Source of the DNA: an uncultured Oscillospiraceae bacterium
Lineage (GTDB): Bacteria > Bacillota > Clostridia > Oscillospirales > Oscillospiraceae
Reading direction: 5' to 3'
DNA length: 12,231 bases
NCBI GenBank assembly: GCA_910578505.1
Contig: CAJTPV010000058.1
Coordinates: 1-12,231, forward strand
In this document: in pieces, positions 5,235 through 12,176 of the stretch
How the letters are laid out: every line of letters begins with the position of its first letter
Position numbering within the stretch: position 1 is the first letter of the stretch
Notes under the pieces: generated by a model
What the model was told of the DNA's origin: nothing
Seen by the model: the letters and a program-made list of their open reading frames with translations, nothing else
The model's database searches: none
Program-made: the position numbers and the translations under genes

Positions 5235-6203
5235 ATGAAAGATCAGTATTTACTACAGTTAATGCTATCCAAAGGAATTGGAGAAGTCGCAGTAAAGAAG
5301 CTTTTACACTATGCGTCTCTTAATTCTGAGAGTTCGCTGGAAAGTTTTTGTAAAGAACCTGAGAATCTTCCTCTGGTTATAAAATGCCGCAATGATGTTT
5401 TTGATAGCGTCAGATTTAATGCAGACCGTGCCGAAAAGCTGTATGAGGAGTTAATGCGACAGGAAATCTCAATTATTCTTGAAGATGATTCCGATTATCC
5501 AATGCAATTAAAAGAAGTGCTTGGAAATAAATGTCCTCCAGTTTTATTTGTAAAAGGCAATCAAAAGTTGCTCTCTACTTTATCTGTTGGATTCTGCGGC
5601 TCACGGAAGGTCTCTCCTAAAGGAATGACAATCACTGCCCAGTGTGCTGAACAATTAGTAAATCGCGAAATTACAGTTGTCAGTGGCTATGCCGCTGGAA
5701 CAGATTTATCTGCGCATACATCTGCCATGATTCATGGTGGAAATACCATTTTCGTTTTGGCAGAAGGAATACTGAAGTTCTCGAAAAAGCAAGCGGTAAA
5801 AAGTTATTTAACGGATGAAAATCATGTATTTGTTTCTCAATTTTTACCACAAGCACTATGGAGTGTTGGGAATGCAATGAAACGCAATTCCATCATTATT
5901 GGGCTTTCAAAAGCGATGATTTTAGTTGAATCTGGAAAAACTGGTGGGACGTTTGCCGCTGGAGAGGAGGCGTTGCAGAGAGGTCAGCCTCTTTTCGTGA
6001 TCGATTACGCTAAACCGGAAGTATCTGCAGAAGCCAACCCATATTTTATAGAACGTGGCGGGCGCCCGATACGCGGGAAAAATAATGTCCCTGATCTTGA
6101 AAAAGTGTTTTATGCGGTCGAGAGTTATCATCATGCAGAAGTAGGTTTTGAACAGTTGACGTTTGATGTTCAAAACAAAAATTCTAACTATTATGTACGT
6201 TAG
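5235..6203 (+). CDS. DprA/Smf-like (SLOG-fold) protein, cassette gene 2
   Basis: The 322-residue protein has the Rossmann-like DprA/Smf fold. An N-terminal helix-hairpin-helix-like segment (LMLSKGIGEVAVKKLL, about 9-24) is followed by the nucleotide/DNA-binding core: GSRKVSPKG starting at G122, SGYAAGTDLSAH at 150-161 (DprA usually SGLARGID..AH), GGNTIFVLAEGI, RNSIIIGLSKAMILVE from R217, and ESGKTGGT at 232-239. Classical DprA loads RecA on incoming single-stranded DNA during transformation. The motifs diverge here (Y and A replace L and R in the SGLARG loop) and the final 60 or so residues show no clear winged helix, so it is more likely a specialised paralog. AAAGGAG is 7 nt before the ATG. 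No terminator separates it from glyS, 48 nt away. Confidence 0.85.
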   Translation: MKDQYLLQLMLSKGIGEVAVKKLLHYASLNSESSLESFCKEPENLPLVIKCRNDVFDSVRFNADRAEKLYEELMRQEISIILEDDSDYPMQLKEVLGNKCPPVLFVKGNQKLLSTLSVGFCGSRKVSPKGMTITAQCAEQLVNREITVVSGYAAGTDLSAHTSAMIHGGNTIFVLAEGILKFSKKQAVKSYLTDENHVFVSQFLPQALWSVGNAMKRNSIIIGLSKAMILVESGKTGGTFAAGEEALQRGQPLFVIDYAKPEVSAEANPYFIERGGRPIRGKNNVPDLEKVFYAVESYHHAEVGFEQLTFDVQNKNSNYYVR

Positions 6204-6211
6204 GCTTTTAA

Positions 6212-6237
6212 TATTTTTTAACTGGATTTCATCCGAA
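6212..6237 (+). repeat. 26-bp direct repeat, right copy (glyS leader)
   Basis: Identical over 26 nt to 4579-4604. It starts 8 nt after the stop of the DprA-like gene and runs into AAAAGGAG, the glyS ribosome binding site. Because the repeat is part of the glyS leader, this copy is probably the one in its original place relative to glyS. Confidence 0.95.
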
Positions 6238-6251
6238 AAGGAGTTGTTACT

Positions 6252-7673
6252 ATGAAAAACACCGAAAAAACAATGGATAAGATCGTTTCCCTCTGCAAGG
6301 GGCGCGGCTTTATCTTCGCCGGCAGCGAGATCTACGGCGGCCTCGCCAATACCTGGGACTACGGCCCCCTTGGCGTGGAACTGAAAAACAATGTCAAGAA
6401 AGCCTGGTGGAAAAAATTCGTCCAGGAAAACCCCTACAACGTGGGCCTCGACGCCGCCATCCTCATGAACCCCCAGGTCTGGGTCGCCTCCGGCCACGTG
6501 GGCGGCTTCTCCGACCCCCTCATGGACTGCAAGGAGTGCAAAGAGCGCTTCCGCGCCGACAAGCTCATTGAGGACTGGTGCCAGGAGTCCGGCTATACCC
6601 TGGAAAAACCCGTGGACGCCCTCTCCCAGGACGAGATGAAGGCCTTTATCGAGGAGCACAACATCCCCTGCCCCAGCTGCGGTAAGCACAACTTTACCGA
6701 TATCCGCAAATTCAACCTCATGTTCAAGACCTTCCAGGGCGTCACCGAGGACGCGAAAAACACCGTCTACCTCCGCCCTGAGACCGCCCAGGGGATTTTC
6801 GTCAACTTCCAGAACATCCAGCGCACCACCCGCCGCAAGCTGCCCTTCGGCGTCTGCCAGGTGGGCAAGAGCTTCCGGAATGAGATCACCCCCGGCAACT
6901 TCACCTTCCGTACCCGCGAGTTTGAACAGATGGAGCTGGAGTTCTTCTGCAAGCCCGGCACCGAGCTGGAGTGGTTCTCTTACTGGAAAAACTTCTGCCG
7001 CGACTGGCTGCTGAACCTGGGCATGCGGAACGAGAACCTCCGCCTGCGGGACCACGACCCCGAGGAGCTCAGCCACTACTCCAACGCTACCACCGACTTC
7101 GAGTTCGTCTTCCCCTTCGGCTGGGGCGAGCTGTGGGGCGTGGCCTCCCGCACCAGCTTTGACCTCACCGCCCATCAGAATACCTCCGGCAAGGATCAGT
7201 CCTACTTTGACCCTGAGACCAACGAGCGCTATATCCCCTACGTCATCGAGCCCTCCCTGGGCGCGGACCGGGTTGTGCTGGCCTTCCTGGTGGACGCCTA
7301 CGACGAGGAGGTCGTTGACCCGGAGAAGAACGACGTGCGCACCGTCCTCCGCCTGCACCCGGCTCTCGCCCCCTTTAAGGCCGCCGTGCTGCCCCTGAGC
7401 AAAAAGCTGGGGGACAAGGCCCGTGAGATTCAGGCGGAGCTGTCCAAGGACTGGATGGTGGATTACGACGACACCGGCTCTATCGGCAAGCGCTACCGCC
7501 GGCAGGACGAGGTGGGTACCCCCTACTGCATCACCGTCGACTTCGAGACCGTGGGCGACGACAAGACCCCCGCGGACAACTGCGTCACCGTCCGGGAGCG
7601 CGACAGCATGAAGCAGGTCCGGCTCCCCATCAGCGAGCTGAAGAGCTGGCTGGCAGAAAAACTGGCGTATTAA
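6252..7673 (+). CDS. glyS: Glycyl-tRNA synthetase, single-chain alpha2 class II type
   Basis: This 473-residue cytoplasmic enzyme attaches glycine to tRNA-Gly using ATP. It is the homodimeric (alpha2) form, not the bacterial alpha2beta2 glyQ/glyS pair, and its length fits that family. The N-terminal region has the GSEIYGGLANTWDYGPLG signature (about 24-41). Class II motif 2 is visible as FRNEITPGNF with R209 and E211, then FRTREFEQMELEFF; motif 3 is EPSLGADR with R340. Two Cys pairs (93/96 and 140/143) could bind zinc in the insertion domain. The C-terminal anticodon-binding domain starts near residue 375 (LAPFKAAVLPL). AAAAGGAG is 8 nt before the ATG. Codon use is GC-rich, unlike the two genes just upstream. 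No promoter is evident between 6203 and 6252, so it may depend on transcription from before the cassette. Confidence 0.96.
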   Translation: MKNTEKTMDKIVSLCKGRGFIFAGSEIYGGLANTWDYGPLGVELKNNVKKAWWKKFVQENPYNVGLDAAILMNPQVWVASGHVGGFSDPLMDCKECKERFRADKLIEDWCQESGYTLEKPVDALSQDEMKAFIEEHNIPCPSCGKHNFTDIRKFNLMFKTFQGVTEDAKNTVYLRPETAQGIFVNFQNIQRTTRRKLPFGVCQVGKSFRNEITPGNFTFRTREFEQMELEFFCKPGTELEWFSYWKNFCRDWLLNLGMRNENLRLRDHDPEELSHYSNATTDFEFVFPFGWGELWGVASRTSFDLTAHQNTSGKDQSYFDPETNERYIPYVIEPSLGADRVVLAFLVDAYDEEVVDPEKNDVRTVLRLHPALAPFKAAVLPLSKKLGDKAREIQAELSKDWMVDYDDTGSIGKRYRRQDEVGTPYCITVDFETVGDDKTPADNCVTVRERDSMKQVRLPISELKSWLAEKLAY

Positions 7674-7682
7674 TGCAAGTTT

Positions 7683-7720
7683 CCCCCGTCTCAGCTGAGA
7701 CGGGGGACGTTTTTGCTTTT
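7683..7720 (+). terminator. Intrinsic terminator of glyS
   Basis: A perfect 24-nt palindrome (12 bp per arm, CCCCCGTCTCAG at 7683-7694 with CTGAGACGGGGG at 7695-7706) is followed by ACGTTTTTGCTTTTT. It begins 9 nt after the glyS stop. Its T-tract touches the stop codon of the convergent histidine kinase gene. Leftward, the hairpin is followed by GAAAC, so it works mainly rightward. Confidence 0.93.
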
Positions 7721-9093
7721 TATGGCGTTTTTTCACAGCCGGCAGACAGAGCGAGCATCACCGCGGAGTGGAACATATCCTTCTCGTGGGAAAACTCCGC
7801 AAATCCGCCATACGTTTCCGCAATGGCCCGGATGCTCTGCAGACCGGCGCCCCGGTGCTGTCCCTTGGTGGAGACATAGCGCCCGCCGTCCATGTGGACG
7901 AGGCCGTCAAACCCGTTGTCCACCGCAATAGCCAGCATCCCGCCGGAAAGGGCCATCTCAAACCGGATCTGCCGCCCCCCGCTCCCTGCGGCCTCAATGG
8001 CGTTTTCCAGCAGATTCCCCAGCAGCACGGCCATATCCTCATTCCGGACATCCAGTTTGTCCGGTACGGAAATATGGGCGGTAAACCCGATGCCCTGTTC
8101 CACCGCCATTGCCTGATAGTGGCCCACCACCGCGTTGACGGTGTGGTTCCCGCACAGCCAGACGACCCTGTCCTGCTTCTCCGTATTCAGATAGTTTTCC
8201 ACATATGCCGCGGCCCGTCCCGTTTCCCCCTGCCGCAGATAGCCCTGCAGGACCACCATATGGTGGCGCAGGTCGTGGCGCATCCGGCGGCTGCTCTCAA
8301 TATTGTCGCTGATGCGCCGGTACTGCTCCTCCTGCAGCGTCAGCAGATTGCGGGCCTGGCTCGCTTCCTGCTGGGCTGTCAGCTTATCATGGGTAACGGC
8401 GATGATTTTAAACAGCACCGCATAGACCACAAGCACGGTCACGATCAGCGACACATACAGGAGCACGGATGACATAAACAGGGTATCGAAGTCGGTGGTG
8501 GTGTATCCAAGAACCACCATGCACATCAGAGCCAGCGACAGGAACGACAGGAGAGACAGGTATAGGGCCTCCGCTGGTGCGATCCTGGCCTCCACCGGCA
8601 GATAGAAGTACTTGATCAGCAGAAAGGAGAGGAGGGCCATGCCAAGAGTACATACTGCCAATATTGGCGTGGTCCAGCCCTGGTAGGGCAGTCCGTCCCA
8701 TGTGGGCGTGGGGAAGTACTCCTCGACGCGCTGCACGATGGTATCAGCGACAGTCACGGCGAGGGCAGCTTCTGTAAACACGAAGGAAAAGGCAAACAGC
8801 TTTCTCTGCCACGGCGCGGTCACTGCGAACAGAAACCACAGCAGGCAGAGCAGCAGATTGACGCAGAACACCAGGTTATGCGCAGCGTACAGGGTTGCGT
8901 CAGGCGGAAACAACCGCCGCAGATAAAGGCCCGTACCGCCGTAAACTGCTGCCTGCGTGCAGAGCAGCGCTGCGGTCAGACCCGCCAGCTTCCGGGCGGG
9001 AAAGCGAAAGTGGCCCGAACACGTGTAAAACGCGAGGAACGCATGCAGCGCTATCTGCGCTATGTATCCGAAAAACAGACGAACAAACAGCAT
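7720..9093 (-). CDS. AgrC-like membrane sensor histidine kinase (GHKL type)
   Basis: This 457-residue sensor kinase is of the HPK10/AgrC-like type, which commonly senses peptides in Gram-positive bacteria. About seven hydrophobic segments fill the first 235 residues, followed by a short helical linker (HDKLTAQQEASQARNLLTLQ). The H-box is RMRHDLRHH with likely phosphoacceptor H273; the N-box is LLGNLLENAIEAA with N364; a G-box GAGLQSI lies near 414-420, completing a GHKL ATPase domain of the type also seen in quorum-sensing kinases. ATG 9093 is chosen because GGGAGAAAG lies upstream, although 12 nt is a long spacing; the GTG at 9141 falls in the ferredoxin terminator. No LytTR response regulator or peptide gene is next to it in the window, so its partner is elsewhere or missing. 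Its signal is unknown. Confidence 0.88.
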   Translation of the reverse strand: MLFVRLFFGYIAQIALHAFLAFYTCSGHFRFPARKLAGLTAALLCTQAAVYGGTGLYLRRLFPPDATLYAAHNLVFCVNLLLCLLWFLFAVTAPWQRKLFAFSFVFTEAALAVTVADTIVQRVEEYFPTPTWDGLPYQGWTTPILAVCTLGMALLSFLLIKYFYLPVEARIAPAEALYLSLLSFLSLALMCMVVLGYTTTDFDTLFMSSVLLYVSLIVTVLVVYAVLFKIIAVTHDKLTAQQEASQARNLLTLQEEQYRRISDNIESSRRMRHDLRHHMVVLQGYLRQGETGRAAAYVENYLNTEKQDRVVWLCGNHTVNAVVGHYQAMAVEQGIGFTAHISVPDKLDVRNEDMAVLLGNLLENAIEAAGSGGRQIRFEMALSGGMLAIAVDNGFDGLVHMDGGRYVSTKGQHRGAGLQSIRAIAETYGGFAEFSHEKDMFHSAVMLALSAGCEKTP

Positions 9094-9135
9094 ATATCCA
9101 TCTTTCTCCCGGCCCGCTGCCGGGGGACGTATCAA

Positions 9136-9166
9136 AAACACCCGCCCCGGAACCGGGGCGGGTATT
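9136..9166 (-). terminator. Bidirectional intrinsic terminator after the ferredoxin gene
   Basis: CCCGCCCCGG (9141-9150) and CCGGGGCGGG (9153-9162) form a perfect 10-bp stem with AA between the arms. Leftward it is followed by TGTTTTTG and lies 19 nt past the ferredoxin stop, which fits termination of that gene. Rightward it is followed by TATTTTTA, so it could work in both directions. It also insulates the histidine kinase gene that begins just beyond. Confidence 0.9.
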
Positions 9167-9181
9167 TTTACCCTATGTAGC

Positions 9182-9352
9182 TTACTCCTCTACGATCGCG
9201 TCGGTGGGGCAGTTCGCCGCACAAGCGCCGCAGTCCACACAGGTGTCCGCGTCGATGACATACTGGGTCTCACCCTGGGAAATCGCCTCAACGGGGCAAT
9301 TCTCAGCGCAGGTGCCGCAGCTGACGCAGGCATCAGTAATCTTGTGAGCCAT
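9182..9352 (-). CDS. 2[4Fe-4S] bacterial-type ferredoxin
   Basis: This 56-residue protein is a clostridial-type ferredoxin, a soluble low-potential electron carrier for enzymes such as pyruvate:ferredoxin oxidoreductase and hydrogenases. It has two CxxCxxCxxxCP motifs: cysteines 9, 12, 15 and 19, then 38, 41, 44 and 48, each followed by a proline. The two halves are internal repeats of each other, and the length is the classic 55-56 residues. A longer frame extends to 9490, but ATAGGAGGTAA at about 8 nt from the ATG at 9352 fixes the start. It is monocistronic, with a good promoter and a strong terminator. An anaerobic lifestyle is consistent with it. Confidence 0.97.
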   Translation of the reverse strand: MAHKITDACVSCGTCAENCPVEAISQGETQYVIDADTCVDCGACAANCPTDAIVEE

Positions 9353-9384
9353 ACTTGCTTTACCTCCTATAGAATGGTACCTAC

Positions 9385-9412
9385 ATTGTAACATGAAGTT
9401 GAAAAAAAGCAA
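9385..9412 (-). promoter_or_regulatory. Sigma-A promoter of the ferredoxin gene
   Basis: Read leftward, TTGCTT (9412-9407), a 16-nt T-rich spacer and TACAAT (9390-9385) form a good promoter. The transcript would start near 9378, about 26 nt before the ferredoxin ATG. Confidence 0.7.
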
Positions 9413-9419
9413 GTGTAAA

Positions 9420-9501
9420 ATCAGCGCAGAACGGGAAAAATCTAGCGGCAGGACAGGCCCCGGCCACGAAGCGGCGGACAGGGCTTCCACAAAGCGCTGA
9501 T
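9420..9501. other. Intergenic structured element with long-range inverted repeat
   Basis: ATCAGCGC (9420-9427) and GCGCTGAT (9494-9501) are perfect complements 66 nt apart. Between them, further nested pairings are possible (GGAA with TTCC, GCCC with GGGC, GCC with GGC), and a near direct repeat is present (GCGGCAGGACAGG and GCGGCGGACAGG). Leftward the outer stem is followed by TTTTACAC and then a T-run, so a small leftward RNA ending here is possible. No known RNA family was recognised. Confidence 0.35.
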
Positions 9502-9556
9502 AAAATGTGTAAAAGCACCCGCCGGGGGCATACTGTAACTGTTTTGAAAGGCTTTC

Positions 9557-9593
9557 GCCGTAAAGATAGGGAAATTTTTCAACAATTTACGGC
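9557..9593 (+). promoter_or_regulatory. Inverted repeat in the clpC leader
   Basis: GCCGTAAA (9557-9564) and TTTACGGC (9586-9593) are perfect 8-bp complements around a 21-nt AT-rich loop, ending 42 nt before the clpC start. It may be an operator or a leader hairpin. It matches neither the CtsR heptad repeat nor the HrcA CIRCE element. TTGAAA at 9544-9549 could be a -35 box, but no good -10 box follows at 17 nt. Confidence 0.45.
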
Positions 9594-9635
9594 TTCATTG
9601 TGGACAACAAGCGCATCAGAAAGGATGAACACGCT

Positions 9636-12122
9636 ATGTACGATAATCGGTTTACGCCCAGGGCCCAGAGCGCGCTGCGTCTGGCGCAGGAATCGGCGGA
9701 GGAGCTGGGCCACAGCTACGTGGGCAGCGAACACCTGCTGCTGGGCCTGCTGCGGGAGGAGGAGGGCGCGGCCCACCGGTGCCTGGCCGAGCAGTCTGTT
9801 ACCAGGGACAAGGCCCGGGACGTCATTGTGCGCCTCATCGGGGCGGGCCTGCCAGGACTGGCCCCGCCCCAGGGGCTGACGCCCAGGGCAAAGCGGGTAA
9901 TCGAAAACGCGGTGGGGGAGTCGGTGCGCTCCGGTAGCGGCTATGTGGGCACGGAACATCTGCTGCTGGGGATATTGCGGGAGAGCGGCACCATGGCCAT
10001 GCGGGTGCTCCAGGCCATGGGCGCGGACCCGAAAAAGCTGCAGTCCGCCCTGCTCCAGCGCATGAGCGCCTATCAGCCCCTCCAGCGGCAGGCCCAGGGC
10101 CGGGCCATGATGGCGGAGGGGCCCAGGGCCTCCCTCTCCGCCCCCGGACCGGCCCCCATGTCCAAGGCCCTGGAGCAGTTCACCCGGAGCCTGAACGCCC
10201 TGGCCCTGAAGGGCCGGCTGGACCCGGTGATCGGGCGGGAGCGGGAGATCGGGCGGACCATCCGTATCCTCTCCCGCCGGACGAAAAATAATCCCGTGCT
10301 CATCGGGGAGCCGGGGGTGGGCAAGACCGCCGTGGCCGAGGGGCTGGCCCAGCGGATCGTAGAGGGGGACGTGCCGGAGGAGCTGCTGGGGAAGAACATC
10401 CTGTCCATCGACCTGTCCGCCATGCTGGCGGGGACCAAGTACCGGGGGGAGTTTGAGGAGCGGGTGAAAAACGCCCTGGCGGAGATCCGCCGCATGGGCA
10501 ACGTCATCCTCTTCATTGACGAGCTCCACACCATTGTGGGCGCGGGCAGCGCGGAGGGGGCCGTGGATGCGGCCAACATTTTGAAGCCCGCCCTGAGCCG
10601 GTCGGAGATCCGGGTCATCGGGGCCACCACACGGGACGAGTACCGGCGGTATATCGAGAAGGACGCGGCCCTGGAGCGGCGGTTCCAGCCGGTGGCCGTG
10701 GAGGAGCCAGATGCGGAGACCGCCGTGGAGATCCTGCTGGGGCTGCGGGACAAGTACGAGGCCCACCACAAGCTGGCCATTACCGACGAGGCCATTGAGG
10801 CGGCGGTGCACATGAGCCGGCGGTATCTGCCGGACCGGTTTCTGCCCGACAAGGCCATCGACCTGATGGACGAGGCCTGCAGCCGGGTGCGCATGGAGTG
10901 CGAGACCCGGACGCCGGATCTGAAGCAGCTGGAGGAGCGGCTGGAGCAGGTGCGGCAGGAGAAGGCGGAGGCCATTGCGGGGGAGGACTTTGAGAAGGCG
11001 GCCCAGCTACGGGATGTGGAGGAGGACTTCGCCCGGCAGCTGCGGGACGAGAAGACCCGGTGGACCGACGGGCGCACCGGCGACCTGATTGCCGTCACCG
11101 GGGAGGACGTGGCGGCGGTGGCGGCGGAGTGGACCGGAATCCCGGTGCAGCGCATGACCGAGGACGAGGGACAGCGGCTGCTGCGGCTGGAGGAGGAGCT
11201 GAAGCGGCGGGTCGTGGGGCAGGACCAGGCGGTGGCAGCCATTGCGGGGGCCATCCGGCGGGGCCGGGTGGGGCTGAAGGAGCCCAACCGGCCTATCGGG
11301 AGCTTCCTGCTGCTGGGCCCCACAGGCGTGGGGAAGACGGAGCTGTGCCGGTCCCTGGCCCAGGCCATGTTCGGCGAGGAGGACGCCATGATCCGCATCG
11401 ACATGTCCGAATACGCCGAGGGCCACGCCGCCAGCCGTCTGGTGGGCTCGCCGCCGGGCTATGTGGGCCACGAGGACGGGGGACAGCTGACGGAAAAGGT
11501 CCGGCGGAAGCCCTATTCCGTAGTGCTCTTTGACGAGATGGAGAAGGCCCACCAGGAGGTGTGGAACCTGCTGCTGCAGATTCTGGAGGACGGGAGCCTC
11601 ACCGACAGCCACGGCAGGAAGGCGGACTTCAAAAACACCGTGGTGGTGATGACCAGCAACGTGGGCGCTCAGCAGATCACCAGGACCAGTCCCCTGGGGT
11701 TCGCCGGCGCGGTGGACGGGGAGGGCCAGCGGCAGGAGCGGATCCGCAAGTCCGTGACCGACGAGCTGCGCCGGACCTTCCGGCCGGAGTTTTTGAACCG
11801 CATTGATGATACCATCGTCTTCCGGCAGCTGGATGAGGGGGACCTGTGCGAGATCGCCCGGCGGCTTCTGGGGCAGGCCGGGGAGCGAATCGCCGTCCTG
11901 GGGCTGCGGTTCCGGGCGGAGGAGGAGGCTGTGGTCCGGCTTGCCAGGGAGGGATATGACCCGGCCAACGGCGCGCGGCCCCTGCGGCGGAAGATCCACA
12001 CGTATGTGGAGGACCCGGTGGCGGAGGGGATTTTAAACGGGAAATTTGTCAGCGGCGATTCTTTGACGCTGTGCATTGTGGATGACCAGCTTGTTGTGAA
12101 GAAGGAGGAGACGGAGGAGTAA
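9636..12122 (+). CDS. clpC: ClpC-type Hsp100 AAA+ unfoldase, ClpP partner
   Basis: The 828-residue protein is a class I Hsp100/Clp ATPase that unfolds substrates and feeds them to the ClpP protease. In order it has two Clp N-terminal repeats (residues about 1-140), AAA+ domain 1 with Walker A GEPGVGKT (224-231, K230) and Walker B FIDE (D295, E296), a coiled middle region with a UVR-like stretch (about 430-465), AAA+ domain 2 with Walker A GPTGVGKT (561-568, K567) and Walker B LFDE (D633, E634), and a C-terminal D2-small domain. An LGF tripeptide in SPLGFAG is the probable ClpP-docking loop. The UVR part and the short middle domain indicate ClpC rather than ClpB. ATG 9636 follows AAAGGATG; a TTG at 9600 has no site. 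Unlike in Bacillus, ctsR, mcsA and mcsB are not upstream. Confidence 0.93.
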   Translation: MYDNRFTPRAQSALRLAQESAEELGHSYVGSEHLLLGLLREEEGAAHRCLAEQSVTRDKARDVIVRLIGAGLPGLAPPQGLTPRAKRVIENAVGESVRSGSGYVGTEHLLLGILRESGTMAMRVLQAMGADPKKLQSALLQRMSAYQPLQRQAQGRAMMAEGPRASLSAPGPAPMSKALEQFTRSLNALALKGRLDPVIGREREIGRTIRILSRRTKNNPVLIGEPGVGKTAVAEGLAQRIVEGDVPEELLGKNILSIDLSAMLAGTKYRGEFEERVKNALAEIRRMGNVILFIDELHTIVGAGSAEGAVDAANILKPALSRSEIRVIGATTRDEYRRYIEKDAALERRFQPVAVEEPDAETAVEILLGLRDKYEAHHKLAITDEAIEAAVHMSRRYLPDRFLPDKAIDLMDEACSRVRMECETRTPDLKQLEERLEQVRQEKAEAIAGEDFEKAAQLRDVEEDFARQLRDEKTRWTDGRTGDLIAVTGEDVAAVAAEWTGIPVQRMTEDEGQRLLRLEEELKRRVVGQDQAVAAIAGAIRRGRVGLKEPNRPIGSFLLLGPTGVGKTELCRSLAQAMFGEEDAMIRIDMSEYAEGHAASRLVGSPPGYVGHEDGGQLTEKVRRKPYSVVLFDEMEKAHQEVWNLLLQILEDGSLTDSHGRKADFKNTVVVMTSNVGAQQITRTSPLGFAGAVDGEGQRQERIRKSVTDELRRTFRPEFLNRIDDTIVFRQLDEGDLCEIARRLLGQAGERIAVLGLRFRAEEEAVVRLAREGYDPANGARPLRRKIHTYVEDPVAEGILNGKFVSGDSLTLCIVDDQLVVKKEETEE

Positions 12123-12126
12123 ATGG

Positions 12127-12172
12127 GAGCGGCTTCGCATGTGGGTGCGGAGCCGCTCCTGTGTATTTTTCT
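12127..12172 (+). terminator. Intrinsic terminator of clpC
   Basis: GGAGCGGCT-CGCA (12127-12140) pairs with TGCG-AGCCGCTCC (12147-12160) through 13 base pairs plus one T-G wobble around a 6-nt loop. ATTTTTCT follows after a few bases. It begins 4 nt after the stop codon. Leftward there is little T-tract, so it acts mainly rightward. Confidence 0.9.
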
Positions 12173-12176
12173 GCTT

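Noticed and set aside
4290..6251. Classical integration at the tRNA-Pro 3' end (att site)
   Set aside because: The tRNA is complete with CCA, but its 3' end is not repeated on the far side of the cassette. The only direct repeat found is the 26-bp leader sequence, and no integrase is present.
5922..7736. 604-codon open frame on the minus strand across glyS
   Set aside because: It is antisense to the clearly conserved glyS and part of the DprA-like gene. Its composition (long runs of Gly, Val, Leu, Ala, Glu) is what a GC-rich gene's opposite strand gives, and no family was recognised.
9353..9490. N-terminal extension of the ferredoxin up to 9490
   Set aside because: The extra 46 residues contain the ribosome binding site and promoter of the short form and are not ferredoxin-like.
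9579..11999. Long minus-strand open frames opposite clpC
   Set aside because: They are shadows of the GC-rich clpC reading frame; clpC itself shows all Hsp100 motifs in order.
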